Of a DNA stretch of 64,000 nucleotides, positions 33,370-43,559 are shown piece by piece. The notes under the pieces are model-generated. The model did not search any database and was not told the DNA's origin. It saw only the letters and a program-made list of their open reading frames with translations. The stretch spans positions 1-64,000 of the forward strand of contig NZ_QHJH01000019.1 of NCBI RefSeq assembly GCF_003947455.1, given 5' to 3'. Source of the DNA: Streptomyces sp. WAC 04229. Lineage in GTDB: Bacteria; Actinomycetota; Actinomycetes; Streptomycetales; Streptomycetaceae. The position numbers were made by a program, and so were the translations under genes. How positions within the stretch are numbered: the first letter of the stretch is position 1; each line of letters begins with the position of its first letter.

Positions 33370-34298
33370 GCGCTCGCGACCGGCTGACCGACGCCCTGTA
33401 CGGCGCCGGCTGGAGCACCGTGAAGAAGCTGCCCGAACCGGCCGCCGTACGGCTCGGGCGCACCGTCGCGGACCTGGCCTGGAAGCAGCGCGGCGCGGGC
33501 GTGCGGCGCCTGGAGAGCAACTACGCGCGCGTGGTGCCGGAGGCGAGCCCGGAACGCCTGGCGGCCCTCTCGCGCGCGGGCATGCGCTCGTACCTGCGCT
33601 ACTGGATGGAGTCCTTCCGGCTCCCGGCGTGGAGCCGCGAACGGATCGAGACCGGCTTCACCCCCGAGGACCTGCACCACCTCACCGACGGCATGGACGC
33701 CGGAAAGGGCGTGGTCCTCGCCCTGCCGCACCTGGCCAACTGGGACCTCGCGGGCGCCTGGGTCACCACGAAACTGGGCATCCCCTTCACCACGGTCGCC
33801 GAGCGGCTCAAGCCGGAGACCCTGTACGACCGTTTCGTCGCCTACCGGGAGTCGCTCGGCATGGAGGTGCTCCCGCACAGCGGCGGCACGGCGTTCGGCA
33901 CCCTGGCCAGGCGGCTGCGCGACGGCGGCCTGGTCTGCCTGGTCGCCGACCGCGACCTCTCCGCCTCCGGCGTGGAGGTCGACTTCTTCGGCGAGACGGC
34001 CCGCATGCCGGCCGGACCCGCGCTGCTCGCCCAGCAGACGGGCGCGCGGCTGCTGCCGGTGACCCTCTGGTACGACGACTCACCGATCATGCGCGGCCGG
34101 GTGCACCCGCCGGTCGCGGTCCCGGAGTCAGGCACCCGGGCCGAGAAGACGTCTGTCATGACACAGGCGCTGGCCGACGCCTTCGCCACGGGGATCGCCG
34201 ACCACCCGGAGGACTGGCACATGCTCCAGCGCTTGTGGCTGAAGGACCTCGACCCCGCCAAGGCACCCGCGGCGGCCGACGGACAGGGCGCCTCGTGA
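33366..34298 (+). CDS. patA: Phosphatidylinositol mannoside acyltransferase
   Basis: 310 residues, LpxL/HtrB-like acyltransferase. The catalytic H(x)4D is HLANWD, preceded by KGVVLALP; later blocks are LVADRDLSASGVEVDFFGE and MPAGPALLAQQTGARLLPV. It acylates the mannose of PIM on the cytoplasmic face of the membrane. The GTG at 33366 overlaps the pgsA stop (GTGA) and its own stop overlaps pimA, so the three are coupled. Confidence 0.9.
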   Translation: MSARDRLTDALYGAGWSTVKKLPEPAAVRLGRTVADLAWKQRGAGVRRLESNYARVVPEASPERLAALSRAGMRSYLRYWMESFRLPAWSRERIETGFTPEDLHHLTDGMDAGKGVVLALPHLANWDLAGAWVTTKLGIPFTTVAERLKPETLYDRFVAYRESLGMEVLPHSGGTAFGTLARRLRDGGLVCLVADRDLSASGVEVDFFGETARMPAGPALLAQQTGARLLPVTLWYDDSPIMRGRVHPPVAVPESGTRAEKTSVMTQALADAFATGIADHPEDWHMLQRLWLKDLDPAKAPAAADGQGAS

Positions 34299-35458
34299 GG
34301 ATCGGCATCGTCTGCCCGTACTCCTGGGACGTGCCCGGCGGCGTCCAGTTCCACATCCGGGACCTCGCCGAGTACTTCGTCCGCCTGGGCCACGAGGTGT
34401 CCGTCCTCGCCCCCGCGGACGACGACACGCCCCTGCCCCCGTACGTCGTCTCCGCCGGGCGCGCGGTGCCGGTGCCGTACAACGGCTCGGTGGCCCGGCT
34501 GAACTTCGGCTTCCTCTCGGCCGCCCGGGTGCGGCGCTGGCTGCACGACGGCGCCTTCGACGTCATCCACATCCACGAACCGACCTCGCCCTCGCTGGGC
34601 CTGCTCACCTGCTGGGCGGCGCAGGGCCCGATCGTGGCCACCTTCCACACGTCCAACCCGCGCTCCCGCGCGATGATCGCCGCGTACTCGATCCTCCAGG
34701 CCGCCCTGGAGAAGATCAGTGCCCGGATCGCGGTGAGCGAGTACGCCCGCCGCACCCTCGTCGAGCACCTCGGCGGGGACGCGGTCGTCATCCCCAACGG
34801 CGTCGACGTCGACTTCTTCGCCGGCGCCGAGCCCAAGTCCGAGTGGCAGGGGGAGACGATCGGCTTCATGGGGCGCATCGACGAACCCCGCAAGGGGCTG
34901 CCGGTGCTGATGCGGGCCCTGCCGAAGATCCTCGCCGCCCGTCCGCAGGCCCGGCTGCTCGTCGCCGGGCGCGGCGACGAGGAGGAGGCCGTGGAGAGCC
35001 TGCCGAAGGCACTGCGCCCCCGGGTGGAGTTCCTCGGCATGGTCAGCGACGAGGACAAGGCCCGCTTCCTGCGCAGCGTCGACCTGTACGTGGCGCCCAA
35101 CACCGGCGGCGAGAGCTTCGGCATCATCCTCGTCGAGGCCATGTCGGCCGGTGCCCCCGTCCTCGCCTCCGACCTGGACGCCTTCGCCCAGGTCCTCGAC
35201 CGGGGCGCGGCGGGCGAGCTGTTCCCCAACGAGGACGCCGACGCGCTGGCCGACGCCGCGGTGCGGCTGCTCGCCGACCCGGAGCGCCGCGCCGCGCTGC
35301 GGGAGCGGGGCAGCGCCCACGTACGGCGCTTCGACTGGTCGACGGTCGGCGCGGACATCCTCTCCGTCTACGAGACGGTGACGGCGGGCGCCGCGGCCGT
35401 GGCGGCCGACGACCGGGCGACCGGGCTCAGGGCACGCTTCGGGCTGGCCCGGGACTGA
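34295..35458 (+). CDS. pimA: Phosphatidylinositol alpha-mannosyltransferase PimA
   Basis: 387 residues, GT4 family GT-B fold. The N-terminal domain has CPYSWDVPGGVQFHIRDLAE and HIHEPTSPSLGLLT. The C-terminal nucleotide-binding domain has GFMGRIDEPRKGLPVL, APNTGGESFGIILVEAM and the E(x)7E pattern (ESFGIILVE). It transfers the first mannose from GDP-mannose to PI. The GTG at 34295 overlaps the patA stop by 4 nt. This closes the PIM cluster; a LemA-like gene follows with its own promoter. Confidence 0.93.
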   Translation: MRIGIVCPYSWDVPGGVQFHIRDLAEYFVRLGHEVSVLAPADDDTPLPPYVVSAGRAVPVPYNGSVARLNFGFLSAARVRRWLHDGAFDVIHIHEPTSPSLGLLTCWAAQGPIVATFHTSNPRSRAMIAAYSILQAALEKISARIAVSEYARRTLVEHLGGDAVVIPNGVDVDFFAGAEPKSEWQGETIGFMGRIDEPRKGLPVLMRALPKILAARPQARLLVAGRGDEEEAVESLPKALRPRVEFLGMVSDEDKARFLRSVDLYVAPNTGGESFGIILVEAMSAGAPVLASDLDAFAQVLDRGAAGELFPNEDADALADAAVRLLADPERRAALRERGSAHVRRFDWSTVGADILSVYETVTAGAAAVAADDRATGLRARFGLARD

Positions 35459-35475
35459 CCGGCCGGCCCCACCGA

Positions 35476-35481
35476 TAGGGT
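35476..35481 (+). promoter_or_regulatory. TAGGGT -10 box, leaderless promoter candidate for the LemA-like gene
   Basis: TAGGGT ends 8 nt before GTG 35490, and no ribosome site lies between. Confidence 0.5.
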
Positions 35482-35489
35482 TGCGGCCC

Positions 35490-36032
35490 GTGACCGCAAC
35501 CCTGATCTGGATCCTGGTCGTCCTCGTCGCCGTCGGCCTGTATCTCAGCTGGACGGCGGGACGGCTCGACCGGCTGCACGCCCGGATCGACGCCGCCCGC
35601 GCCGCCCTTGACGCGCAGCTGCTGCGCAGAGCCTCCGTCGCCCAGGAACTCGCCACCTCGGGCGTGCTCGACCCGGCCGCCTCCATGGTGCTGTACGAGG
35701 CCACGCACGCCGCCCGGCAGGCCGAGGAGGAGCTGCGGGAGGTGGCGGAGAGCGAGCTGAGCCAGGCCCTGCGGGCCGTCTTCGCCGATCCGCCGCAGGT
35801 CGACGCGTTGCGCGAGGCACCCGGGGGGGAGGAGGCGGCCCACGAACTGGCCGAGGCCGTACGGCGGGTCCCGATGGCGCGGCGCTTCCACAACGACGCG
35901 GTGGGCGCGGCACGCCGGCTGCGTGAGCACCGCAAGGTCCGCTGGTTCCGCCTCGCGGGCCACGCCCCCTTCCCGCTCGCCTTCGAGATGGACGACGAGC
36001 CGCCGGCTGCCCTGGTGGACCGGGCCGCCTGA
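35490..36032 (+). CDS. LemA-like membrane-anchored helical protein
   Basis: 180 residues: one N-terminal membrane helix (LIWILVVLVAVGLYLSW), then long helices. RLDRLHARIDAARAALDAQL matches the LemA pattern where a helix is followed by a run of R/L-rich heptads. The C-terminal block RRFHNDAVGAARRLREHRKV, then HAPFPLAFEMDD, resembles the conserved FYN-V...FE region of LemA. Overall similarity looks weak, so the assignment is tentative. It lies between pimA and pdxS, 31 nt after the pimA stop. Confidence 0.55.
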   Translation: MTATLIWILVVLVAVGLYLSWTAGRLDRLHARIDAARAALDAQLLRRASVAQELATSGVLDPAASMVLYEATHAARQAEEELREVAESELSQALRAVFADPPQVDALREAPGGEEAAHELAEAVRRVPMARRFHNDAVGAARRLREHRKVRWFRLAGHAPFPLAFEMDDEPPAALVDRAA

Positions 36033-36167
36033 GCGGCGCCACTTCCCCGCGTGCGCCGCCGCCCGCGCCAAAACGATCCACCGGCTGCCCATTGGCCCTT
36101 GCTGTGGCCTGGTCCCCTCGCGTTTCCTCGTTGCTGCACAAACCCCCTTCCCCTCAGCGAGGTACCC

Positions 36168-37079
36168 GTGTCCAGCACGCTCTCCGAAAACCAGGCCCCC
36201 GAGACCGGCACCGCGCGCGTGAAGCGCGGCATGGCCGAGCAGCTCAAGGGCGGCGTGATCATGGACGTCGTCACGCCGGAGCAGGCGAAGATCGCCGAGG
36301 ACGCGGGGGCCGTCGCGGTCATGGCCCTGGAGCGGGTCCCGGCCGACATCCGCAAGGACGGCGGCGTGGCCCGGATGTCCGACCCGGACATGATCGAGGG
36401 CATCATCGGCGCGGTCTCCATCCCCGTGATGGCGAAGTCCCGCATCGGTCACTTCGTCGAGGCCCAGGTCCTGCAGTCCCTCGGCGTCGACTACATCGAC
36501 GAGTCCGAGGTCCTCACCCCGGCCGACGAGGTCAACCACAGCGACAAGTTCGCCTTCACCACCCCGTTCGTCTGCGGTGCCACCAACCTCGGCGAGGCCC
36601 TGCGCCGGATCGCCGAGGGCGCCGCGATGATCCGCTCCAAGGGCGAGGCCGGCACCGGCAACGTCGTCGAGGCCGTCCGCCACCTGCGGCAGATCAAGAA
36701 CGAGATCGCCCGCCTGCGCGGCTACGACAACAACGAGCTGTACGCCGCCGCCAAGGACCTGCGCGCCCCCTACGAGCTGGTCAAGGAGGTCTCCGAGCTG
36801 GGCCGCCTCCCCGTGGTGCTCTTCTCCGCGGGCGGCGTCGCCACCCCGGCCGACGCCGCGCTGATGCGCCAGCTCGGCGCCGAGGGCGTCTTCGTCGGCT
36901 CCGGCATCTTCAAGTCCGGCGACCCGGCCAAGCGCGCCGCCGCCATCGTGAAGGCGACCACCTTCTACGACGACCCGAAGATCATCGCGGACGCGTCCCG
37001 CAACCTCGGCGAGGCCATGGTCGGCATCAACTGCGACACCCTCCCCGAGACCGAGCGCTACGCCAACCGCGGCTGGTAA
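36168..37079 (+). CDS. pdxS: Pyridoxal 5'-phosphate synthase, lyase subunit PdxS
   Basis: 303 residues, a (beta/alpha)8 barrel that condenses ribose-5-phosphate, glyceraldehyde-3-phosphate and ammonia into PLP. Conserved blocks include [32 protein letters not shown], the Lys of [29 protein letters not shown] and [21 protein letters not shown] lies 7 nt before the GTG. pdxT follows after 13 nt; the two form the 12+12 synthase complex. The ~135 nt upstream shows no clear promoter. Confidence 0.97.
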   Translation: MSSTLSENQAPETGTARVKRGMAEQLKGGVIMDVVTPEQAKIAEDAGAVAVMALERVPADIRKDGGVARMSDPDMIEGIIGAVSIPVMAKSRIGHFVEAQVLQSLGVDYIDESEVLTPADEVNHSDKFAFTTPFVCGATNLGEALRRIAEGAAMIRSKGEAGTGNVVEAVRHLRQIKNEIARLRGYDNNELYAAAKDLRAPYELVKEVSELGRLPVVLFSAGGVATPADAALMRQLGAEGVFVGSGIFKSGDPAKRAAAIVKATTFYDDPKIIADASRNLGEAMVGINCDTLPETERYANRGW

Positions 37080-37092
37080 GGCACCCGATCAC

Positions 37093-37701
37093 ATGAACGA
37101 CACCCCCGTCATCGGCGTCCTGGCCCTCCAGGGCGACGTACGGGAGCACCTCGTGGCCCTGGCCGCGGCCGACGCCGTGGCCAGGCCGGTCAGGCGCCCC
37201 GAGGAGCTCGCCGAGGTGGACGGCCTGGTCATCCCGGGCGGCGAGTCCACCACCATCTCGAAGCTGGCCGTCCTCTTCGGAGTGATGGAGCCCCTCCGCG
37301 CGCGCGTGCGGGACGGCCTGCCCGTCTACGGCACCTGCGCCGGCATGATCATGCTGGCCGACAAGATCCTCGACCCGCGCTCCGGGCAGGAGACGGTCGG
37401 CGGCATCGACATGATCGTGCGCCGCAACGCCTTCGGCCGCCAGAACGAGTCCTTCGAGGCGGCCGTCGGCCTCAAGGGCGTCCCGGGCGACCCCGTGGAG
37501 GGCGTCTTCATCCGCGCCCCCTGGGTGGAGTCCGTCGGCGCCACGGCCGAGGTGCTCGCCGAGCACGAGGGCCACATCGTCGCCGTCCGCCAGGGCAACG
37601 CGCTGGCGACGTCCTTCCACCCGGAGCTGACCGGCGACCACCGTGTGCACCGCCTCTTCGCCGACATGGTGCGCGCGAATCGGGAGGCGGAGTCCTTGTA
37701 G
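37093..37701 (+). CDS. pdxT: Pyridoxal 5'-phosphate synthase, glutaminase subunit PdxT
   Basis: 202 residues, class I glutamine amidotransferase. It opens [14 protein letters not shown], has IPGGESTTI, the nucleophile Cys in [10 protein letters not shown] and the His-x-Glu pair in [13 protein letters not shown]. It supplies ammonia to PdxS through a tunnel. The stop codon is part of a TAGGAT box (37699-37704) that may be the -10 of the yebC promoter. Confidence 0.97.
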   Translation: MNDTPVIGVLALQGDVREHLVALAAADAVARPVRRPEELAEVDGLVIPGGESTTISKLAVLFGVMEPLRARVRDGLPVYGTCAGMIMLADKILDPRSGQETVGGIDMIVRRNAFGRQNESFEAAVGLKGVPGDPVEGVFIRAPWVESVGATAEVLAEHEGHIVAVRQGNALATSFHPELTGDHRVHRLFADMVRANREAESL

Positions 37702-37780
37702 GATTCCCCGGGTACCTCCCAGGCTCCTCAAGCGCTGGGGGAGTTCGTGCAAAGACGGGTTACGCGAAGGAGACAGGCAG

Positions 37781-38533
37781 ATGTCCGGCCACTCTAAATG
37801 GGCTACGACGAAGCACAAGAAGGCCGTGATCGACGCCAAGCGCGGCAAGCTCTTCGCGAAGCTGATCAAGAACATCGAGGTCGCGGCCCGCATGGGCGGC
37901 GTCGACATCGAGGGCAACCCGACCCTGTACGACGCCATCCAGAAGGCGAAGAAGCAGTCGGTGCCCAACAAGAACATCGACTCCGCGGTCAAGCGCGGCG
38001 GCGGCCTGGAGGCCGGCGGCGCCGACTACGAGACGATCATGTACGAGGGCTACGGGCCGAACGGCGTCGCGGTGCTCATCGAGTGCCTCACCGACAACCG
38101 CAACCGCGCCGCCTCCGACGTCCGCGTCGCGATGACCCGCAACGGCGGCTCGATGGCCGACCCTGGCTCCGTGTCGTACCTGTTCAACCGCAAGGGCGTC
38201 GTGATCGTCCCCAAGGGCGAGCTGAGCGAGGACGACGTCCTGGGTGCCGTCCTGGACGCGGGCGCCGAGGAGGTCAACGACCTCGGCGAGTCCTTCGAGG
38301 TGCTCAGCGAGGCCACCGACCTGGTCGCGGTCCGCACCGCCCTCCAGGACGCCGGCATCGACTACGAGTCCGCCGACGCCAACTTCGTCCCCACCATGCA
38401 GGTGGAGCTGGACGAGGACGGCGCCCGGAAGATCTTCCGGCTGATCGACGCCCTGGAGGACAGCGACGACGTGCAGAACGTCTTCGCCAACTTCGACGTG
38501 AGCGACGAGGTCATGGAGAAGGTCGACGCGTAA
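37781..38533 (+). CDS. yebC: YebC/PmpR-family regulatory or translation factor
   Basis: 250 residues starting [21 protein letters not shown], the family signature, with [19 protein letters not shown] and [12 protein letters not shown]. Members have been described as DNA-binding regulators and, for several, as ribosome-associated factors that relieve stalling. Its place directly before ruvCAB is conserved in actinobacteria. GAAGGAGA precedes the ATG. A hairpin follows the stop. Confidence 0.93.
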   Translation: MSGHSKWATTKHKKAVIDAKRGKLFAKLIKNIEVAARMGGVDIEGNPTLYDAIQKAKKQSVPNKNIDSAVKRGGGLEAGGADYETIMYEGYGPNGVAVLIECLTDNRNRAASDVRVAMTRNGGSMADPGSVSYLFNRKGVVIVPKGELSEDDVLGAVLDAGAEEVNDLGESFEVLSEATDLVAVRTALQDAGIDYESADANFVPTMQVELDEDGARKIFRLIDALEDSDDVQNVFANFDVSDEVMEKVDA

Positions 38534-38548
38534 CGCGCCCCAGCTCAG

Positions 38549-38579
38549 CGGGCCGGCGGGGACACACCCCGTCGGCCCG
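38549..38579 (+). terminator. Terminator after yebC
   Basis: Arms 38550-38561 and 38567-38578 pair over 12 bp with one G-U, plus an outer C-G pair; the downstream sequence is CGCTTTGT. It separates yebC from ruvC. Confidence 0.65.
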
Positions 38580-38641
38580 TCGCTTTGTCGGTGGCACCCG
38601 ATAGCCTGCACAAACAGGTGATCGAGGAGAGGGGGGCGGGC

Positions 38642-39217
38642 ATGCGCGTTCTGGGGGTGGACCCGGGGCTGACCCGCTGCGGGGTCGGTGTCGTGGAGGG
38701 CGTCGCGGGCCGGCCGCTCACCATGATCGGCGTCGGCGTCGTCCGGACCCGCGCGGACGACGACCTCGGCCACCGGCTGGTCGCCGTCGAGCAGGGCATC
38801 GAGCAGTGGCTGGACGAGCACCGGCCGGACCGCGTCGCCGTGGAGCGCGTCTTCAGCCAGCACAACGTGCGCACCGTCATGGGCACCGCCCAGGCCAGCG
38901 CCGTCGCGATCCTCTGCGCCTCCCGCCGTGGCATCCCCGTCGCCCTGCACACCCCCAGCGAGGTGAAGGCCGCCGTCACCGGCAGCGGCCGGGCGGACAA
39001 GGCGCAGGTCGGCGCCATGGTCACCCGGCTGCTGCGGCTCTCCGCGCCCCCGAAGCCCGCCGACGCCGCGGACGCCCTCGCGCTCGCCATCTGCCACATC
39101 TGGCGCGCCCCCGCGCAGAACCGGCTCCAGCAGGCCGTCGCTCTGCACACCTCCCGGGGCCCGGCCGGCCCCCGGAGCCCGCACACCCCTCACCCGTCGA
39201 AAGGCACCACGGCATGA
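38642..39217 (+). CDS. ruvC: Holliday-junction resolvase RuvC
   Basis: 191 residues. The four catalytic acids are visible: Asp in [13 protein letters not shown], Glu in [12 protein letters not shown] and the two Asp of [11 protein letters not shown]. It cuts four-way junctions symmetrically. The ATG at 38642 is chosen over upstream in-frame codons because GAGGAGAGGGG lies 8 nt before it. The C-terminal ~25 residues are Pro/Ser/His-rich. The stop overlaps ruvA by ATGA. A TAGCCT box lies at 38602-38607. Confidence 0.96.
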   Translation: MRVLGVDPGLTRCGVGVVEGVAGRPLTMIGVGVVRTRADDDLGHRLVAVEQGIEQWLDEHRPDRVAVERVFSQHNVRTVMGTAQASAVAILCASRRGIPVALHTPSEVKAAVTGSGRADKAQVGAMVTRLLRLSAPPKPADAADALALAICHIWRAPAQNRLQQAVALHTSRGPAGPRSPHTPHPSKGTTA

Positions 39218-39819
39218 TCGCCTTCGTCAGCGGCACCGTCGCCGCCCTCGCCCCCGACGCCGCGGTGGTGGAGGTCGGCGGCGTCGGCATGGCCGTCCAG
39301 TGCACGCCGAACACCCTGTCCACCCTCCGCCTCGGCAAGCCCGCCAGACTCGCCACCTCCCTCGTCGTCCGCGAGGACTCGCTCACGCTGTACGGCTTCG
39401 CCGACGACGACGAGCGCCAGGTCTTCGAGCTGCTCCAGACGGCCAGCGGCGTCGGCCCCCGCCTGGCCCAGGCGATGCTCGCCGTGCACAGCCCCGACGC
39501 CCTGCGCAGAGCCGTCTCCACCGGCGACGAGAAGGCGCTCACCGCCGTCCCCGGCATCGGCAAGAAGGGCGCGCAGAAGCTGCTCCTGGAGCTGAGGGAC
39601 CGCCTCGGCGAGCCCATCGGCGCACCCGCCGTCGGAGCCCCCGTCAGCACCGGCTGGCGCGACCAGCTGCACGCCGCCCTGATCGGCCTCGGGTACGCGA
39701 CCCGCGAGGCCGACGAGGCCGTGTCCGCCGTGGCCCCCCAGGCCGAGGCCGCCGGGGGCACGCCCCAGGTGGGGCACCTGCTGAAGGCGGCCCTGCAGAC
39801 CCTGAACCGCGCCCGCTGA
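39214..39819 (+). CDS. ruvA: Holliday-junction branch-migration subunit RuvA
   Basis: 201 residues. The OB-fold domain starts [20 protein letters not shown]. Helix-hairpin-helix segments are [17 protein letters not shown] and [20 protein letters not shown] flexible linker and domain III ([15 protein letters not shown]), which contacts RuvB, follow. Coupled to ruvC by a 4-nt overlap and 31 nt upstream of ruvB. Confidence 0.97.
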   Translation: MIAFVSGTVAALAPDAAVVEVGGVGMAVQCTPNTLSTLRLGKPARLATSLVVREDSLTLYGFADDDERQVFELLQTASGVGPRLAQAMLAVHSPDALRRAVSTGDEKALTAVPGIGKKGAQKLLLELRDRLGEPIGAPAVGAPVSTGWRDQLHAALIGLGYATREADEAVSAVAPQAEAAGGTPQVGHLLKAALQTLNRAR

Positions 39820-39850
39820 ACCGCCACCACCGACCCCCGAGGCACACCAC

Positions 39851-40948
<1,098 letters not shown>

Positions 40949-41006
40949 CATCCCCGTCACGACGAGGACATTCGCCCGAGCAGGAACCCCAGTGCCATGC
41001 TGAGCG

Positions 41007-41036
41007 TTGTTCCATGCGCGCGGACTCGCTTAGACT
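41007..41036 (+). promoter_or_regulatory. Promoter of yajC-secD-secF-apt
   Basis: TTGTTC (41007-41012) and TAGACT (41031-41036) with 18-bp spacing, predicting a transcript start near 41043 and an 80-nt leader. Confidence 0.6.
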
Positions 41037-41123
41037 CCGCCGATGCCGCCCTTGTCGGCGGCGTACACACCCCCAACCATCAGGCCGCTCACCATCGCGG
41101 TCGTGTGAAGGAAGTACCGACCC

Positions 41124-41618
41124 GTGAGTCTCGTGACCCTCCTCCCGTTCATCGTGCTCATCGGGGCCATGTTCCTGATGACCCGGTCGGCGAAGAAGAA
41201 GCAGCAGCAGGCCGCCGACATGCGGAACCAGATGCAGCCCGGTTCCGGTGTCCGCACCATCGGGGGCATGTACGCCACGGTCAAGGAGGTCAACGACGAC
41301 ACGGTCCTCCTCGACGCCGGTCCGGGCGTCGACCTGCTCTTCGCCAAGAACAGCATCGGTGCCGTCCTGACCGACGACGAGTACAACCGCATCGTCCACG
41401 GCATCGAGCACGACCTGAAGTCGGACGCCGACGTCGTCCCGGACGACGCCTCCTCCCTCACCGAGTCCGACGCCGCCTCCGACGACCAGCCCGTCGACCT
41501 CGGCAAGAAGGACGCGGCCGACGAGCCGGCCGGCGAGCCGACGGCCGACGCCGCGCCCGCCGAGGCGAAGGCCGACGAGCAGGCGAAGAAGTCCGACGGC
41601 GGTTCCGAGGCGAAGTAA
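41124..41618 (+). CDS. yajC: Preprotein translocase accessory subunit YajC
   Basis: 164 residues: one N-terminal membrane helix (LVTLLPFIVLIGAMFLM), a basic KKKQQQAADM stretch and the YajC core (GSGVRTIGGMYATVKEVNDD). The C-terminal ~65 residues are an acidic/Ala-rich extension longer than in enterobacteria. It assembles with SecDF at the SecYEG channel. AAGGAAG lies 8 nt before GTG 41124. A strong hairpin separates it from secD. Confidence 0.93.
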   Translation: MSLVTLLPFIVLIGAMFLMTRSAKKKQQQAADMRNQMQPGSGVRTIGGMYATVKEVNDDTVLLDAGPGVDLLFAKNSIGAVLTDDEYNRIVHGIEHDLKSDADVVPDDASSLTESDAASDDQPVDLGKKDAADEPAGEPTADAAPAEAKADEQAKKSDGGSEAK

Positions 41619-41627
41619 GCCGTGCCC

Positions 41628-41668
41628 CGGGGTGCGCGGGGACGTCCAGGACGTCCCCGCGCACCCCG
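41628..41668 (+). terminator. 18-bp perfect hairpin between yajC and secD
   Basis: Arms 41628-41645 and 41651-41668 are perfect complements around a 5-nt loop, 9 nt after the yajC stop. It could terminate, attenuate or protect the transcript between yajC and secD. Confidence 0.65.
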
Positions 41669-41761
41669 TGTGACGCGTGGCTCGCACGGATCCGGACACC
41701 ATGTGATGGCCGCGGGTGACGCCTCCCCGGCGCGCAGCGGCCCGAGAGGGAGTACGCAAAG

Positions 41762-43558
41762 GTGGTAGCACCTAAAAAGGGAAAGAATGCGAGCGCTCCG
41801 AGTAGGCCCGGGCGCTCGCTGGCCCTGATTCTGATCGCCATCGTGGCGCTCACCGGAGGCATGTTCGCCTCCGGACACACGACTCCGCGTCTCGGCATCG
41901 ACCTGGCCGGCGGCACCAGCATCACACTCCGGGCGGTCCCGGAAGCGGGCCAGGAGTCCGCGATCAACAAGACCAACATGGACACCGCGGTCGACATCAT
42001 GGAGCGCCGTGTCAATGGTCTGGGTGTCTCCGAGTCCGAGGTCCAGACCCAGGGCGACCGGAACATCATCGTCAACATCCCCAAGGGCACGAACTCCGAG
42101 GAAGCCCGCCAGCAGGTCGGTACCACCGCCAAGCTGTACTTCCGTCCGGTCGTAGCCACCGAGCTCTCCGGGGCGAACGCGACCGGCAGCCCGTCCCCGA
42201 GCGCCACCGGCAACCCCTCGGACAAGGCGAGCGACAAGGCCACGGACAAGGCCACGGACGGGCAGGACAAGGCGACCGACGAGGGCGGCGCGAGCTCCAC
42301 GCCGTCCGACTCCGCCTCCGCGAGCGCCACCGGCCAGGGCCGTGCCGCCTCCGACGCCCTGAAGGCCGACCCGAGCCCGTCCGCCAAGACCTCCGACGGC
42401 GCCTCCCCGTCCCCGAGCGGCAGCGCCGCCGGCGACGACGCCAAGCTCCAGCAGCAGTACGCGGCGCTGGACTGCACCGACGCGGCCGCCCGCGCCAAGG
42501 CCGGCGAGGGCTCCAAGCCGGGCGACTCGACGGTGGCCTGCGGTCAGAACGCGCAGGGCCAGTGGCAGAAGTACGTTCTCGGCCCCGCCTCGGTCGACGG
42601 CACGGACATCGACGAGTCCGAGGCCGTCCTCAACACCCAGACCGGCGCCGGCTGGACCGTGACCATGAAGTTCACGGACAAGGGCGGCAACAAGTTCGCC
42701 GACATCACCGGCAAGCTGGCGAAGAACCAGTCCCCGCAGAACCAGTTCGCCATCGTCCTGGACAACGAGGTCGTCTCCGACCCGTACGTCAGCCAGGCGC
42801 TCACCGGCGGCAGCGCGGAGATCTCCGGCAACTTCGACCAGGAGGAGGCCCAGGGCCTCGCCAACATGCTGTCCTACGGTGCCCTGCCGCTGACCTTCAA
42901 GGAGGACAGCGTCACCACCGTCACCGCCGCGCTCGGCGGTGAGCAGCTCAAGGCGGGTCTGATCGCGGGCGCCATCGGCCTCGCGCTGGTCGTCCTCTAC
43001 CTGCTGGTCTACTACCGCGGCCTCTCCTTCATCGCCGTCGCCTCGCTGCTGGTCTCCGCGGGTCTGACGTACGTGATCATGTCGCTGCTCGGCCCGACCA
43101 TCGGCTTCGCGCTGAACCTTCCGGCCGTCTGCGGAGCCATCGTCGCCATCGGCATCACGGCGGACTCGTTCATCGTCTACTTCGAACGCGTCCGCGACGA
43201 GATCCGGGAGGGCCGCACGCTGCGTCCCGCCGTCGAGCGGGCCTGGCCGCGCGCCCGGCGCACCATCCTGGTCTCCGACTTCGTGTCGTTCCTTGCCGCC
43301 GCGGTGCTCTTCATCGTCACCGTCGGCAAGGTGCAGGGCTTCGCGTTCACGCTGGGTCTGACCACCCTCCTCGACGTGGTGGTGGTGTTCCTCTTCACCA
43401 AGCCGCTGCTGACGCTGATGGCCCGCCGCGACTTCTTCGCGAGCGGTCACAAGTGGTCCGGCCTCGACCCGAAGAGCCTGGGCGCCAAGCCGCCGCTGCG
43501 CCGCACCCGCCGTCCGTCCCGTCCCGCCGCCGGCCCCGTCGACCCGAAGGAGGCGTGA
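41762..43558 (+). CDS. secD: Protein translocase subunit SecD
   Basis: 598 residues. One N-terminal membrane helix is followed by the large outer P1 domain and five C-terminal helices. Motifs are GIDLAGGTSITLR, the AIVLDNEVVSDPYV region and FVSFLAAAVLF near the end. Residues ~140-226 form a low-complexity insert (SPSPSATGNPSDKAS, then repeated DKATD, then Ser/Ala-rich) splitting the outer domain; it must be a flexible extracytoplasmic loop. SecDF uses the proton gradient to pull substrates outward after SecA. GTG 41762 is preceded by GAGAGGGAG. secF starts 1 nt after its stop. Confidence 0.95.
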   Translation: MVAPKKGKNASAPSRPGRSLALILIAIVALTGGMFASGHTTPRLGIDLAGGTSITLRAVPEAGQESAINKTNMDTAVDIMERRVNGLGVSESEVQTQGDRNIIVNIPKGTNSEEARQQVGTTAKLYFRPVVATELSGANATGSPSPSATGNPSDKASDKATDKATDGQDKATDEGGASSTPSDSASASATGQGRAASDALKADPSPSAKTSDGASPSPSGSAAGDDAKLQQQYAALDCTDAAARAKAGEGSKPGDSTVACGQNAQGQWQKYVLGPASVDGTDIDESEAVLNTQTGAGWTVTMKFTDKGGNKFADITGKLAKNQSPQNQFAIVLDNEVVSDPYVSQALTGGSAEISGNFDQEEAQGLANMLSYGALPLTFKEDSVTTVTAALGGEQLKAGLIAGAIGLALVVLYLLVYYRGLSFIAVASLLVSAGLTYVIMSLLGPTIGFALNLPAVCGAIVAIGITADSFIVYFERVRDEIREGRTLRPAVERAWPRARRTILVSDFVSFLAAAVLFIVTVGKVQGFAFTLGLTTLLDVVVVFLFTKPLLTLMARRDFFASGHKWSGLDPKSLGAKPPLRRTRRPSRPAAGPVDPKEA

Positions 43559-43559
43559 G

